Positions 31,863-41,405 of a DNA stretch of 64,000 nucleotides are shown one piece after another. This DNA comes from Streptomyces spinosisporus (GTDB lineage: Bacteria > Actinomycetota > Actinomycetes > Streptomycetales > Streptomycetaceae). The stretch spans positions 62,001 to 126,000 of the forward strand of contig NZ_JALDAX010000004.1 of NCBI RefSeq assembly GCF_022698145.1, written 5' to 3'. Below the pieces are notes generated by a model. It was not told the origin of the DNA. It was given only the letters and a program-made list of their open reading frames with translations, and searched no databases. Within the stretch, counting starts at the first letter, position 1. Each line of letters starts with the position of its first letter. The position numbers and the translations under genes are program-made.

Positions 31863-33554
31863 ATGACCGATCGCTGGGCGCTTGCTCCGGCCGAGGATGG
31901 TGGTGTGGAGATTGCGCCCCTCGGCCCGGACGGGCTGCTCGCGGGGCCGGTGCTGTGGGAGCCCGATCTCGCGACGGCGGTGCGGGCGCGGCCGCAGGTT
32001 GCCCGTTGGGTGTGGCGGTCCACGGCCGAGGTCTATCCGCGCCTGCTCGCCACGGGGGTGCGGGTGGAGCGGTGCTACGACATCGAGGACGCCGAGACCC
32101 TCCTCCTCGGCCACGAGGGACGGTACGGAGAGCCCCGCTCCGCGGCCGCGGCCCTGGCCCGGTTGCGCGGCGGCCCCGTACCGCCCGACCCGCCCCTGCG
32201 CTCCGCCGCCCCCGGCGCGCAGTCCTCCCTCTTCGAACCCCGCGCCGTCCACCTCCCGCTGCCCGACCTCGTCGAGGTCTACGCCGAGCAGCAGCGCCGA
32301 CACGACGCCACCACGCACCCCGACCGGATGCGGCTGCTGACCGCGGCCGAGTCCGCGGGCATGCTGGTCGCCGCCGAGATGAACCGCGCCGGACTGCCCT
32401 GGAGCGCCGACGTACACCGCCAGGTGCTGCACGAACTGCTCGGCGAGCGCTATGCCGGCGGCGGCGAGCCCCGGCGCCTGGCCGAGCTGGCGGACGAGGT
32501 GTCCACCGCCTTCGGCCGCCGGGTGCGGCCCGACCTGCCCGCGGACGTGGTCAAGGCGTTCGCGCAGGCAGGCATCAAGGTCAAGTCAACCCGGCGCTGG
32601 GAGATCGAGTCCGTCGACCACCCGGCCGTGAAGCCGCTGCTGGAGTACAAGAAGCTGTACCGCATCTGGGTCGCCCACGGCTGGTCCTGGCTGCAGGACT
32701 GGGTGCGCGAGGGCCGCTTCAGGCCCGAGTTCCTCGCGCACGGCACGGTCACGGGCCGCTGGGTCACCAATGGCGGCGGCGCACTGCAGATCCCCAAGGT
32801 CATCCGCCGCGCGGTGGTCGCCGACCCCGGCTGGCGGCTCGTCGTCGCGGACGCCGACCAGATGGAGCCGCGGGTGCTGGCCGCGATCTCCCGCGACCCG
32901 GGGCTGATGGAGGTGGCCGGGCGCGAGAGCGACCTGTACCAGTCCGTCTCCGACCGCGCCTTCTCCGGTGACCGCGCCCAGGCCAAACTCGCCGTGCTCG
33001 GCGCGGTCTACGGCCAGACCTCGGGCGACGGCCTGAAGAACCTCGCCGCCCTCAGACGCCGCTTCCCCAAGGCGGTGGCGTACGTCGACGACGCGGCGCG
33101 CGCGGGCGAGGAGGGCAGGCTCGTACGGACCTGGCTGGGCCGGACCTGTCCCCCGGCGGCCGGGTCGGGCGACGAGGCCACCGAGGAGGCCGGGATCCCG
33201 CAGGACGACCCGGCGGAGACCCCCACCGGAACCGAGTGGGTGCCGGGCTACGCCTCGACGAACACCCGCGCCCGCGGCCGCTTCGCCCGTAACTTCGTCG
33301 TCCAGGGCAGCGCCGCCGACTGGACCCTGCTGCTGCTCGCCGCACTGCGCCAGACCTGCGCGAACATGGCGGCCGAGCTGGTCTTCTTCCAGCACGACGA
33401 GGTGATCGTGCACTGCCCCGAGGAGGAGGCGGAGACGGTGGTGGCGGCGATCCGGGACGCGGCCGAGCTGGCGGGCCGGCTGACGTTCGGGCAGACGCCG
33501 GTGCGCTTCCCGTTCACGACGGCGGTGGTGGAGTGCTATGCCGACGCCAAGTGA
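31863..33554 (+). CDS. Actinobacterial family-A DNA polymerase (annotated as bifunctional 3'-5' exonuclease/polymerase)
   Basis: A 563-residue PolA-like protein. The polymerase motifs are recognisable but divergent: motif A VVADADQMEPRVLAAIS (usually DYSQIELR), motif B KLAVLGAVYGQTSGDG (usually RxxxKxxNFGxxYG) and motif C FFQHDEVIVHC (usually VHDE). The template-contact TGRWVTNGGGALQIPK block is conserved. The first 200 residues occupy the exonuclease position, but I see no DxE/ExoII/ExoIII carboxylates, so proofreading is doubtful. Such polymerases are widespread single copies in actinomycetes beside PolI. It probably starts on a leaderless transcript. Confidence 0.88.
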   Translation: MTDRWALAPAEDGGVEIAPLGPDGLLAGPVLWEPDLATAVRARPQVARWVWRSTAEVYPRLLATGVRVERCYDIEDAETLLLGHEGRYGEPRSAAAALARLRGGPVPPDPPLRSAAPGAQSSLFEPRAVHLPLPDLVEVYAEQQRRHDATTHPDRMRLLTAAESAGMLVAAEMNRAGLPWSADVHRQVLHELLGERYAGGGEPRRLAELADEVSTAFGRRVRPDLPADVVKAFAQAGIKVKSTRRWEIESVDHPAVKPLLEYKKLYRIWVAHGWSWLQDWVREGRFRPEFLAHGTVTGRWVTNGGGALQIPKVIRRAVVADPGWRLVVADADQMEPRVLAAISRDPGLMEVAGRESDLYQSVSDRAFSGDRAQAKLAVLGAVYGQTSGDGLKNLAALRRRFPKAVAYVDDAARAGEEGRLVRTWLGRTCPPAAGSGDEATEEAGIPQDDPAETPTGTEWVPGYASTNTRARGRFARNFVVQGSAADWTLLLLAALRQTCANMAAELVFFQHDEVIVHCPEEEAETVVAAIRDAAELAGRLTFGQTPVRFPFTTAVVECYADAK

Positions 33555-33569
33555 GGGGACGTACGGCGA

Positions 33570-36500
33570 TCACGGAGCGGGGGCGTCGGCCAGCAGTTCC
33601 CTGAGCTCGGCGACCACCGCGTTCTCGTCCGTGCCGTCCAGCGCGTCGAGCGCACCGCGCCACTCTTCGTACGCCTCCTGCCCGCGCCCCTTCTCCCGCA
33701 GCAGAAGCCCGTGCTGGTGGCGGGCGAGAGCGCCGGTGAAGCGGTCGGCGCGGGCGTCCGCCTTGCGGAGCAGTTCGGCGCACTCGCCGCCGGCCCGTTC
33801 CGCGTGGCCGAGCAGCCGCAGGGCCCGCACCAGGCCGAGCCGGGTCTGCGACTCGCCGTGCCAGTCGCCGTGCCCGCCGAGGATGCGCAGGCTCTCCTCG
33901 AAGTGGGGCAGGGCGGCGGCCGGTTCACCGAGGGTCAGATGGGCGTAGCCGATGTTGCAGTGCGCGGAGTGCTGCACGATCACGGCGCCGAGCCGGTCAC
34001 CGATCGCGAGCGAGCGCCGGTGCTGGTCGATCGCGGCGCGCGGGTCGGTGTGCTCGTAGAGATTGCCGAGGTGGCTGTGGGTCACGGCCTCGCCGTGCGG
34101 GTCCTTCAACTGCCGTGAGTGGTCGAGGCTCTGGCGCAGGGCCTGCTCCGACTCCTCGTAGCGGCCGAGTCCTTCGAGCAGCAGACCGCGGTTGTTGAGG
34201 CAGCGGCGCATCCGGGAGACATGGCCGAGCCGGCGCCAGATCGTCAGCGCCCGGTCGTTGAGGGCGAGGGCCTCGCTCTGCCGTCCGGTCAGGAAGTGCA
34301 GACCGGCGAGGTCGCCCAGCGCATAGCCCTCGGCGGCCTCGTCACCGAGCCGCCGGGCCAGGCGCAGGGCGGCCCGCCCGAGCACCTCCATCTCGGCGAC
34401 CCGGCCGCTGCGCTGCACATACGGGTAGAAGAGCCGGATCAGCGTCGACAGGCGGGCGGCCCTGCGGTGATCGGTGTCGTCCGCGTCGTCGGTGTGCCGC
34501 TCGACCAGCGTGACGACGTTCACCAGCTCCGTGTCGCCCCAGGCGAAGGCCTGTTCGGCGGATTCGAAGGTGGGGAGGGCGGCGACATGCGCGGCGTGGT
34601 CCGACGGCTGGGCCGTGGTCGGACGACAGCGGTCGTCCTGGTCGAGGCCCGGCTCGACGATCGCGACGAGGGCGCGTTCCGCGGCGGCGGCGTACCAGGG
34701 CAGCGCGGAGTCCACCGCACTGGCTCCCCCGGCGAGTTCGCGGGCGTAGTCGCGGACCAGGTCGTGCGGGGCGTAGCGGCCGTATGCCGTCTCCTCCAGG
34801 AGCGCCACGTCGACGAGCCGGTCCAGCGCGGCCTCGGCGCGACGCGCGTCGATGCCGACGAGATGGGCGAGCAGGGGCGCGCCGTACGCGGGCAGGTCGA
34901 GGGTGCCCAAGCCGCGCAGCACCAGTGCCGCGTCCCGGTCGGCCGCGCGGCCCGAGTCGGCGAGCGCGTCGTGGGCGACGGCCAGGGAGCGGCGGACGCT
35001 CAGGTCGTCGTATTCGAGGTGGTGCAACCGTCCGCCGGTGGCGGCCAGTTGACCGGCCAGTACGTCCGGGGTGAGCGCGTGGCGTGCGGCGAGCCGGGCG
35101 GCGACGATGCGCAGGGCGAGCGGCAGGCGGCCGGTGAGTTCGACGAGACGGTGACCCGCGTCCAGGGCGTCACGGCCGGAAGCCGCCCGCAGCAGCGCGG
35201 CGCTCTCCTCGTCGCTCAGCGGGGTGAGCGGGAAGCGGCGGGCGCCGTCGAGGGCGGTCAGGGGCGAGCGGCTGGTGACGATCACGGCGCAGCCGGCACC
35301 GCCCGGCAGCAGCGGGCGTACCTGAGCGGCGTTCGCGGCGTCGTCCAGGACCAGGAGCGTACGGGTCGGGGCGAGGAGGCTACGCAGCAACGCGGCGGCC
35401 GCGTCCGGGTCTTCGGGTACGCGGCGGGGTTCGGTGCCGAGGTCGCGCAGGAGGGCGGCGAGGGCCTGGGCGGGGGTGAGCGGGGTCATGCCGGGGGTGG
35501 CGCCGTGCAGGTTGATGTACAGCTGCCCGTCGGGGAAACGGTTCTGCAACTGGTGCGCCACATGCAGGGCGAGAGCACTCTTGCCGACGCCCGCCATACC
35601 GCTGATCACGACGTGGCTGCGCAGGTCGAGGAGGGTGTGGCGGAGGGCGGACTGCTCGGGGGTGCGGCCGGTGAAGTGGGGTGGGGGTGGGGGGAGTTGG
35701 GCGGGGGTGGGGGTGGGAGGCGCTGGGGAATCCGGGGATGCAGGGGTGGCCGGGGAAGCCGGGGCAGCTGGGGTCTGGCGAGGGGGCAACCGGGTGTCGG
35801 GCAGGTCCGGGGGCCCATGGGCGCCGCCGGGCCGGGACCCGGTCACGGCCCGGTTCTCGTTCTCGTCCTCGTCCTCGTCCGCGTCCCAGTCCGCGTTCTC
35901 GCTCACGTTCAGGTTCACGTTCTCGCCGCTGGCGACGACAGACGGCGGCAGGGGCGCGCGAGTCCCCTGCAACACCTCCGCGTGAGCCTCGCGCACCGAC
36001 CGCCCCGGTTCCACGCCCAGTTCCTCCACCAGGCGGGCGCGCAGATCGCGGTGGACGGCGAGCGCCTCGGCCTGGCGGCCGGTGCGGTGCAGGGCGAGCA
36101 TCAACTGACGGTGATAGGCCTCGCGCAGCGGATGTTCGGCGGTCAGGGCGGCCAACTCCGGTACGAGACCCTCCAGTCGGGCGCCGCCGACGGCCAGCTC
36201 GGCGTCGTAGCGCCATTCCAGAAGGAGCAGCCGCGCCTCCTTCAGACGCTGGGCGAAGGCGTAGCCGCCCAGTTCGGCGGGGAGCCCGCTGAGCGGCGCG
36301 CCCCGCCACAGCGCGAGGGCGGCCGCACATTCGCGTACGACGCCTTCCCAGTTGTGGGTGATGTGCGCACCGCGCGCCGCGGCGAGATGACGCTCGAAGA
36401 CATGGACGTCCAGCTCGCCCTGTTCGACCCGCAGGACGTACCCGGGCGGCACCGCGCGCAGCCGCTCCGGGTCGTCGAGCAGCCGACGGAGCCGGGCCAC

Positions 36501-36770
36501 ATGGTTGTGCAACGAGGCCTGCGCGGACGCGGGCGGCGCACCGCCCCACAGCGCGTCCTTGAGCGACTCGACGGAGACGACACGACCGGCTTCGAGGAGC
36601 AGGGCGGCGAGAAGGGTACGGACTTTGGGGCTGCCCACGGGCTTGAGGGCGGGGGTGATGGGGGTGATGGGGGTGTCGGGGGCGTCGGGGGTGGTGGCGG
36701 TATGGGCGGTATCGGTGCCGTAGAGAACCGGCGGCCCGAGCAGTCCGAACCGCAGCTCGTGCCGCCTCAC
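33570..36770 (-). CDS. AfsR/SARP-type regulator with NB-ARC and TPR domains
   Basis: A 1066-residue signal-integrating regulator. Residues 1-100 are the OmpR-like DNA-binding domain (SPKVRTLLAALLLEAGRVVSVESLKDALWG), about 100-265 the BTAD activation domain, about 270-360 a low-complexity Asp/Glu then Pro-rich linker, about 366-700 an NB-ARC ATPase with P-loop GMAGVGKSAL (391-400) and LLVLDDAANAAQVRPLLPG, and the last 350 residues TPR repeats. This is the AfsR layout, known to activate secondary metabolism. I chose GTG at 36770, with GGAAGG about 12 bases upstream, because the longer frame has no coding character. Which cluster it controls cannot be told; none is in the window. Confidence 0.9.
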   Translation of the reverse strand: MRRHELRFGLLGPPVLYGTDTAHTATTPDAPDTPITPITPALKPVGSPKVRTLLAALLLEAGRVVSVESLKDALWGGAPPASAQASLHNHVARLRRLLDDPERLRAVPPGYVLRVEQGELDVHVFERHLAAARGAHITHNWEGVVRECAAALALWRGAPLSGLPAELGGYAFAQRLKEARLLLLEWRYDAELAVGGARLEGLVPELAALTAEHPLREAYHRQLMLALHRTGRQAEALAVHRDLRARLVEELGVEPGRSVREAHAEVLQGTRAPLPPSVVASGENVNLNVSENADWDADEDEDENENRAVTGSRPGGAHGPPDLPDTRLPPRQTPAAPASPATPASPDSPAPPTPTPAQLPPPPPHFTGRTPEQSALRHTLLDLRSHVVISGMAGVGKSALALHVAHQLQNRFPDGQLYINLHGATPGMTPLTPAQALAALLRDLGTEPRRVPEDPDAAAALLRSLLAPTRTLLVLDDAANAAQVRPLLPGGAGCAVIVTSRSPLTALDGARRFPLTPLSDEESAALLRAASGRDALDAGHRLVELTGRLPLALRIVAARLAARHALTPDVLAGQLAATGGRLHHLEYDDLSVRRSLAVAHDALADSGRAADRDAALVLRGLGTLDLPAYGAPLLAHLVGIDARRAEAALDRLVDVALLEETAYGRYAPHDLVRDYARELAGGASAVDSALPWYAAAAERALVAIVEPGLDQDDRCRPTTAQPSDHAAHVAALPTFESAEQAFAWGDTELVNVVTLVERHTDDADDTDHRRAARLSTLIRLFYPYVQRSGRVAEMEVLGRAALRLARRLGDEAAEGYALGDLAGLHFLTGRQSEALALNDRALTIWRRLGHVSRMRRCLNNRGLLLEGLGRYEESEQALRQSLDHSRQLKDPHGEAVTHSHLGNLYEHTDPRAAIDQHRRSLAIGDRLGAVIVQHSAHCNIGYAHLTLGEPAAALPHFEESLRILGGHGDWHGESQTRLGLVRALRLLGHAERAGGECAELLRKADARADRFTGALARHQHGLLLREKGRGQEAYEEWRGALDALDGTDENAVVAELRELLADAPAP

Positions 36771-37187
36771 GCCGCCCACTGCCTTCCCATGTCCCTGGCG
36801 GATTACCGCCCCTGTCGCAGCGGTTTCCCGCCACCCGTCCTTGGTGGCCCCCGCCGAAAATCCGCTACGGCGACGCCCTTCCGGCACCCGTGACCGACAG
36901 CTTCGCGCCAATCGGTCGAGGCCGGAACGGAGGACCGTTGGCCACATGTTAGCGATCCGTTGGTGCGACCTGATGTGATCACTTCATCGGATCTGGCCCG
37001 GGGGCGCGCGCGTACGACGCGTTTCTCGGGGGAGTGACGCCGCCGCGGCCGGATCCGGGGGACGCCCGAGGGCTCGGTCGGCGGAGGTGAACGACCGGGC
37101 CCCCGGCCCCCACCCGGGCCCGTACGACAGCCGGTGTCAGGCGTCAGGGGCAAGGTCAGGCGCGTCAGAGTCAGGCAGCTTCGGGCG
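36771..37187. other. 417-bp gap between the glycosyltransferase and AfsR-like genes
   Basis: No gene is supported here. It holds an imperfect 14-bp palindrome GATGTGATCACTTC (36972-36985; one mismatched pair) that could be an operator for the AfsR-like gene, a weak GC hairpin CGGGCCC/GGGCCCG (37096-37102 with 37116-37122) that may terminate the upstream glycosyltransferase transcript, and scattered GTCAGGCG repeats at 37135-37170. Confidence 0.5.
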
Positions 37188-38090
37188 TCAAACGATCGGC
37201 GGCCGCCCCAGTCGCGTGAGCCGCCACACCGTGCGCCAGCGCATCGGCCGCCGCTCGCCGGCCGGTTCCTGGAACCCCTCCACGAAGCCCCCGAACCAGG
37301 CGCGCAGCCCTGCCCGCGACCGGGTCCGCAGGAGGGTGAGCAGCACCCAGACGCCCAGGTGTACGGGGATGAGCGGCAAGGGGAGCCGACGGCGGACGAG
37401 CCACACGCGGTTGCGCGCGTTCACGCGGTAGTAGATGGCGTGCCGGGCGGGCGAGGTCTTCGGGTGCTGGAGGAGCAGTTCGGGCGCGTACAGGATCCGC
37501 CAGCCGGCGTCGACGGCGCGCCACGCCAGGTCGGTCTCCTCGTGCGCGAAGAAGAACTCGGCGGGCCAGTCGCCGATCTCGTCGAGCATGGCCGTACGGA
37601 ATCCGTGGCCGCCACCGAGGAACCCGGTGACGTATCCGCCCTTCAACGGGTCGGAGGCGCCGACCCTCGGCACATGGCGCTGCTGTGTCTCGCCGTGCTC
37701 GTCCGCGATGCGGAAGCCGACGATGCCGAGCTTCGGGTCGGCCGCGAACAGGTCACGGACCCGGCTCAGCACACCGGGGTCGACGAGCAGCCCGTCGTCG
37801 TCCAGCTCCACCACGATGTCGGTGTCCCCGAACTCCCTCAGCGTGGCCAGAGCCTGGTTGCGTCCGCCGGGGCAGCCGAGGTTCTCGTCGAGTTCCACGA
37901 GGGTGACCTCGCCCGGCAGCGAGAGCCGCTCGGCGAAGTCGGGCAGCGGGCAGCCGTTGCCGACGACGACGATCCGCGCGGGGGAGAGATCCTGTTTGGC
38001 CACGGACTCCAGCAGGGCGTCGACCTCGTCGGGCCGGTTCCCCATGGTCACCACCGCGACCGCGATCCTCGGCGCTCCCAGGTCCCCCAT
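37188..38090 (-). CDS. Family 2 glycosyltransferase
   Basis: A 300-residue GT-A fold enzyme: the N-terminal nucleotide-sugar region VAVVTMGNRPDEVDALLESVAKQ, NLGCPGGRNQAL, the metal-binding DDD of VVELDDDGLLVDPGVL and the catalytic-base region FFFAHEETDLAWRAVDAGWRI. The C-terminal stretch LPLIPVHLGVWVLLTLL may associate with the membrane. The family transfers sugars to glycans, lipids or antibiotics; acceptor unknown. ATG preceded by GGGGTGAGGGC. No other sugar genes are adjacent. Confidence 0.92.
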   Translation of the reverse strand: MGDLGAPRIAVAVVTMGNRPDEVDALLESVAKQDLSPARIVVVGNGCPLPDFAERLSLPGEVTLVELDENLGCPGGRNQALATLREFGDTDIVVELDDDGLLVDPGVLSRVRDLFAADPKLGIVGFRIADEHGETQQRHVPRVGASDPLKGGYVTGFLGGGHGFRTAMLDEIGDWPAEFFFAHEETDLAWRAVDAGWRILYAPELLLQHPKTSPARHAIYYRVNARNRVWLVRRRLPLPLIPVHLGVWVLLTLLRTRSRAGLRAWFGGFVEGFQEPAGERRPMRWRTVWRLTRLGRPPIV

Positions 38091-38392
38091 GCCCTCACCC
38101 CAACCCCATCCCGGCCGCCGACCATCCCGGGCGCGATGCTAGCCGTTAACGGTAAGGACTTTCTCAGGTCGCCCATTCGTGGACCGAATCGGTCCCGGCC
38201 TGGGCTTCACGGTGAAGTCGCTCAGCGACTGCGCAGACCGCGCGCCTGTCCGACGGGCTCGACCCAACAGGCAGGCTGAGTAGGCGAGTTGAGGCACCGT
38301 CATTTTCCCTTGTGGACCTCAGCGAAGCGTCGGGAAGATGCCCGGCCGATACGCTTGCCCGGCAACGGCGTCACACCGGAGGAGAGGCGGCC
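38091..38392. other. 302-bp divergent gap with a CCGTTAACGG palindrome
   Basis: No gene is supported. The region separates the divergent glycosyltransferase and LLM genes. A perfect palindrome CCGTTAACGG (38143-38152) lies in the spacer of a possible minus-strand promoter with -10 TAGCAT just downstream, and a small dyad AGTCGC-TCA-GCGACT lies near 38216-38230. The plus-strand promoter of the LLM gene is not obvious. Confidence 0.45.
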
Positions 38393-39448
38393 ATGAAGTT
38401 CGGCATCTTGTTCCGACCCCAGGACCCGCCCAACGCCGCGTCCATTGTGCAGCGTTGGCAGGAGATCCTCGCTGCCGCGCGCGTCGCGGAGGAGTGCGGG
38501 TTCGACGGGCTCTTCATACCCGAGCATCACATGATGCCGGACGGATATCTGCCCTCCCCGTGGGCGGCGCTCGGTGCGCTGGCGGCGATCACCGAACGCG
38601 TCGACATCGGCACCACGATCCATCTGCTCCCTTTCGAGCACCCGGTCCACGTGGCTGAGCACGGCGCGATGGCCGACATCCTGTCGGGCGGCCGTCTCCG
38701 CCTCGGTGTCGGCATGGGCAACTTCCCTGCGGAGTTCGAGCTCTTCGGCCTCGACGCGAAGCAGCAGGTCTCCCGGTTCGAGGAGGGCATCGAGATCGTG
38801 CAGCGTGCCTGGGCGGGCGAGGAACTCGACTTCCACGGCAAGCACTTCGACATCAAGGGCCGCATCACACCGGCGCCCGTGAGTCCCGAACTGTGGATAG
38901 GCGCGATGTCCGAACCGGGCGTACGTCGCGCAGCGCGCTTCGGCTGCCCATGGCCGACCGATCCACTGCACAACATCGAGGTGATGCGCTATTGGACGGA
39001 GCACTATCGCGCCGCCGGCGAGGAGTACGGCACCTCGGACCGGCTCGCGGTCAACCTCCTGCGCGACGGCTGGGTCGGCGATTCGCTCGAGGACGTCGAG
39101 CGCGTGTGGTGGCCGCACATCCGCGCCGATCACTGGTTCTACTTCAAACAGGTCCCGCGCTGGGTGGCCGAGCGTGAGCCGTTCCTCGAGGGCGTGACGG
39201 AGGAAGAGGACTTCCAGTTCGACCGGCACCGGCGCGACCGCCTGATCGTCGGCAGCCCCGACGACTGCATCGCGTCGATCCGCGCGTTCCAGCAGGCGAT
39301 CGACCCGGCCTACCTGATCATGTCGTTCCGCATGGCGTCCGGGCCCAGCCACGAGGAAGAGCTCAGGTGCATCCGCAGGTTCGGCCGCGAGGTCATCCCC
39401 GCATTCCGGACCAACCGGACCGAGGAGGGCGCGACCGCAGCGCCGTAG
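38393..39448 (+). CDS. LLM-class flavin-dependent oxidoreductase
   Basis: A 351-residue luciferase-like monooxygenase fold protein: MKFGILFRPQDPP opening, EECGFDGLFIPEHHMMPDGY, TTIHLLPFEHPVHVAEHGAMADILSGGRLRLGVGMG (a typical FMN/F420-binding block) and IVGSPDDCIASIRAF. Members use FMNH2 or F420; the substrate is unknown. GGAGGAG precedes the ATG at 38393; the upstream open frame is not needed. Its 3' end meets a bidirectional terminator shared with the tRNA gene. Confidence 0.93.
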   Translation: MKFGILFRPQDPPNAASIVQRWQEILAAARVAEECGFDGLFIPEHHMMPDGYLPSPWAALGALAAITERVDIGTTIHLLPFEHPVHVAEHGAMADILSGGRLRLGVGMGNFPAEFELFGLDAKQQVSRFEEGIEIVQRAWAGEELDFHGKHFDIKGRITPAPVSPELWIGAMSEPGVRRAARFGCPWPTDPLHNIEVMRYWTEHYRAAGEEYGTSDRLAVNLLRDGWVGDSLEDVERVWWPHIRADHWFYFKQVPRWVAEREPFLEGVTEEEDFQFDRHRRDRLIVGSPDDCIASIRAFQQAIDPAYLIMSFRMASGPSHEEELRCIRRFGREVIPAFRTNRTEEGATAAP

Positions 39449-39480
39449 GTTCCCGCGGGTCGGAGCAACCCGAACAAGCA

Positions 39481-39515
39481 AAACCCCAGGTCAGCGACTA
39501 TCTGACCTGGGGTTT
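39481..39515. terminator. Bidirectional terminator between the LLM gene and tRNA-Thr
   Basis: Arms 39481-39494 (AAACCCCAGGTCAG) and 39502-39515 pair over 14 bp with a 7-base loop. On the minus strand the stem is followed by TTTTGCTTGTT, a good U tract for the tRNA transcript; on the plus strand it can end the LLM mRNA. Confidence 0.85.
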
Positions 39516-39519
39516 CAAG

Positions 39520-39596
39520 TGGAGCCGCCTTCGGGATTCGAACCCGAGACCTACGCATTACGAGTGCGTTGCTCTGGCCATCTGAGCTAAGGCGGC
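39520..39596 (-). tRNA. tRNA-Thr (anticodon CGT)
   Basis: A 77-nt tRNA with encoded CCA. The acceptor stem GCCGCCT pairs with AGGCGGC; the T arm has GGTTCGAATCC and the anticodon stem ACGCA/TGCGT closes the loop CTCGTAA, giving anticodon CGT that reads ACG. No duplicated 3' end of this tRNA is seen in the window, so nothing indicates an integrated element here. Confidence 0.96.
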
Positions 39597-39706
39597 GCGC
39601 CGTGCGCACTATGGTGCGATCAGCAACGTCGGTAAGTCTACACAGTTTCGCGGGGTGCTCCGTACCAGCCCCGGTCGGGGGGAACGCGGGGCTGGTCGAG
39701 GGGGTT

Positions 39707-41287
39707 TCAGCAGCGCTTTCCCTTGGCCGGAGGGGTGCCGCGGAGCAGGTAGGTGTTGATCGCGGAGTCGATGCAGGTGCTGCCGCGGCCGTAGGCGGTG
39801 TGGCCGTCGCCGACGTAGGTCAGGAGGCGGGACGAGGTGAGCTGGCGGGCCAGGGACTGGGCCCAGCGGTACGGCGTCGCCGGGTCGCGGGTGGTGCCGA
39901 CCACGACGATGGGGGCGGCGCCCTTCGCCTGGATGCGGTGCGGTTCGCCCGTGGGCTTCACCGGCCAGTACGCGCAGTTCAGGGAGGCCCAGGCCAGGCC
40001 CGCGCCGAAGACCGGGGACGCCTTCTCGAAGGCCGGGAGCGCCTTTTGCACCTCCTCGGGGCCGGCGAAGGCACCGGGCAGGTCCAGGCAGTTCACGGCG
40101 GCGTTGGCGAACATCAGGTTCGAGTAGCGGCCGTCGCCGTCGCGCTCGTAGTAGCTGTCGGAGAGCACCAGCAGGCCCGCGCCGTCGTTCTCCTTCATCG
40201 CCGACGACAGCGCTTCACGCAGCTGCCCCCACGAGGCCTCGTCGTACATCGCCGCGATGACGCCGGTGGTGGCGAGGGCCTCGCCGAGCTTGCGGCCGTC
40301 GGCGTCGCCGGTGGGGATCGGGTGGGCGTCCAGCTTCTTGAAGAAGGCGCTGAGGTTCCTGCCGACCTGGGCGGGCGTGGTGCCCTTGCCGCCGAGCGGG
40401 CAGTCCGGCTGCCGTACGCAGTCCTTCGCGAAGGACTGGAAGGCCGTCTCGAAGCCCGCCGTCTGGTCGAGGTTGAGCCGGCGCGCGGACAGGCTGGGGT
40501 CCATCGCGCCATCCAGGACCATCCGGCCCACCCGGCCCGGGAAGAGCCCGGCGTACGTCGCCCCGAGGAAGGTGCCGTATGACGCCCCCACGTACGTCAG
40601 CTTCGGCTGACCCAGGACTGCCCGGAGGATGTCCATGTCACGGGCCGCCTCGACGGTGGAGACGTGCCGCAGCAGCTTCGCCGAGTGCTGCCGGCAGCCC
40701 TGCGCGAACTTCGTGTACGCGCCGACCAGTTGGCCCGTCTCTCTCTTGTCGTCGGGCGTGGTGTCCGTCTGTGTGTAGGTGTCCATCTGCCGCCCGTCGA
40801 GGCATTCGACGGGCTCGCTGCGGGCGACGCCGCGGGGATCGACCGCGACCATGTCGTAGCGGGCGCGGACCTGCGCCGGGTAGCCGATGCCGGCGTACTG
40901 CTGCAGATAGCCGATCGCCGAGCCGCCCGGCCCGCCCGGGTTCACGAGCAGCGCACCGAGCGGCTTGCCCTTGCCCGTGGCCTTCTTGCGGGCCACGGCG
41001 AGCCGCACGTCCCCGGCTTCCGGTCTGTCGTAGTCCATCGGCGCCTTCATCGTGGCGCACTGGAAGCCCGGGACTCCGCAGTCGCGCCAGCCCAGCTTCT
41101 GTCCGTAGTACGAGGAGAGGGCGGACGGCGTCGCCTGCGGCAGGGCGGCCAGCGCCGCCTCGGCCGCGTGCTCGCCGGTGCTCGCACTGCCGCCGGAGGA
41201 GCAGGCGGAGACGAGCAGCGCGGCCGCGGCGAGGAGCGCGGCGACGGTTCGGGGCCGACGGGGACGGGAGCTGCGCCTGATGTACAT
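39707..41287 (-). CDS. Secreted alpha/beta-hydrolase (Slp/tripeptidyl aminopeptidase-like) lipoprotein
   Basis: A 526-residue extracytoplasmic hydrolase. The signal peptide has an Arg-rich start and ends in lipobox VSAC near residue 29. Catalytic features: oxyanion/HG-like block LLVNPGGPGGSAIGYLQQ, nucleophile YVGASYGTFLGATYAG, and a C-terminal TAP domain with VVGTTRDPATPY and His in YVGDGHTAYGRGSTC. This matches the Streptomyces mycelium-associated SlpD/SlpE and tripeptidyl aminopeptidase family. ATG at 41287 was chosen because it starts the signal peptide. Confidence 0.93.
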   Translation of the reverse strand: MYIRRSSRPRRPRTVAALLAAAALLVSACSSGGSASTGEHAAEAALAALPQATPSALSSYYGQKLGWRDCGVPGFQCATMKAPMDYDRPEAGDVRLAVARKKATGKGKPLGALLVNPGGPGGSAIGYLQQYAGIGYPAQVRARYDMVAVDPRGVARSEPVECLDGRQMDTYTQTDTTPDDKRETGQLVGAYTKFAQGCRQHSAKLLRHVSTVEAARDMDILRAVLGQPKLTYVGASYGTFLGATYAGLFPGRVGRMVLDGAMDPSLSARRLNLDQTAGFETAFQSFAKDCVRQPDCPLGGKGTTPAQVGRNLSAFFKKLDAHPIPTGDADGRKLGEALATTGVIAAMYDEASWGQLREALSSAMKENDGAGLLVLSDSYYERDGDGRYSNLMFANAAVNCLDLPGAFAGPEEVQKALPAFEKASPVFGAGLAWASLNCAYWPVKPTGEPHRIQAKGAAPIVVVGTTRDPATPYRWAQSLARQLTSSRLLTYVGDGHTAYGRGSTCIDSAINTYLLRGTPPAKGKRC

Positions 41288-41405
41288 CTGGCGAGCGTAA
41301 CTCTGTGCAGTTGCCCGGATGCCTTCCGTGCACACCGTGGCTCGGACGAATTACGGCGTCAACGCGTCACGTCACCGCGCGTGCCCGATTCCCTCACCCC
41401 TCCCC

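Noticed and set aside
34119..36893. A 924-codon open frame on the plus strand
   Set aside because: It is antisense to the AfsR-like regulator, which shows P-loop, BTAD and TPR signatures.
39520..39596. Integrated element at tRNA-Thr
   Set aside because: There is no integrase gene and no second copy of the tRNA 3' end in the window; flanking genes look native.
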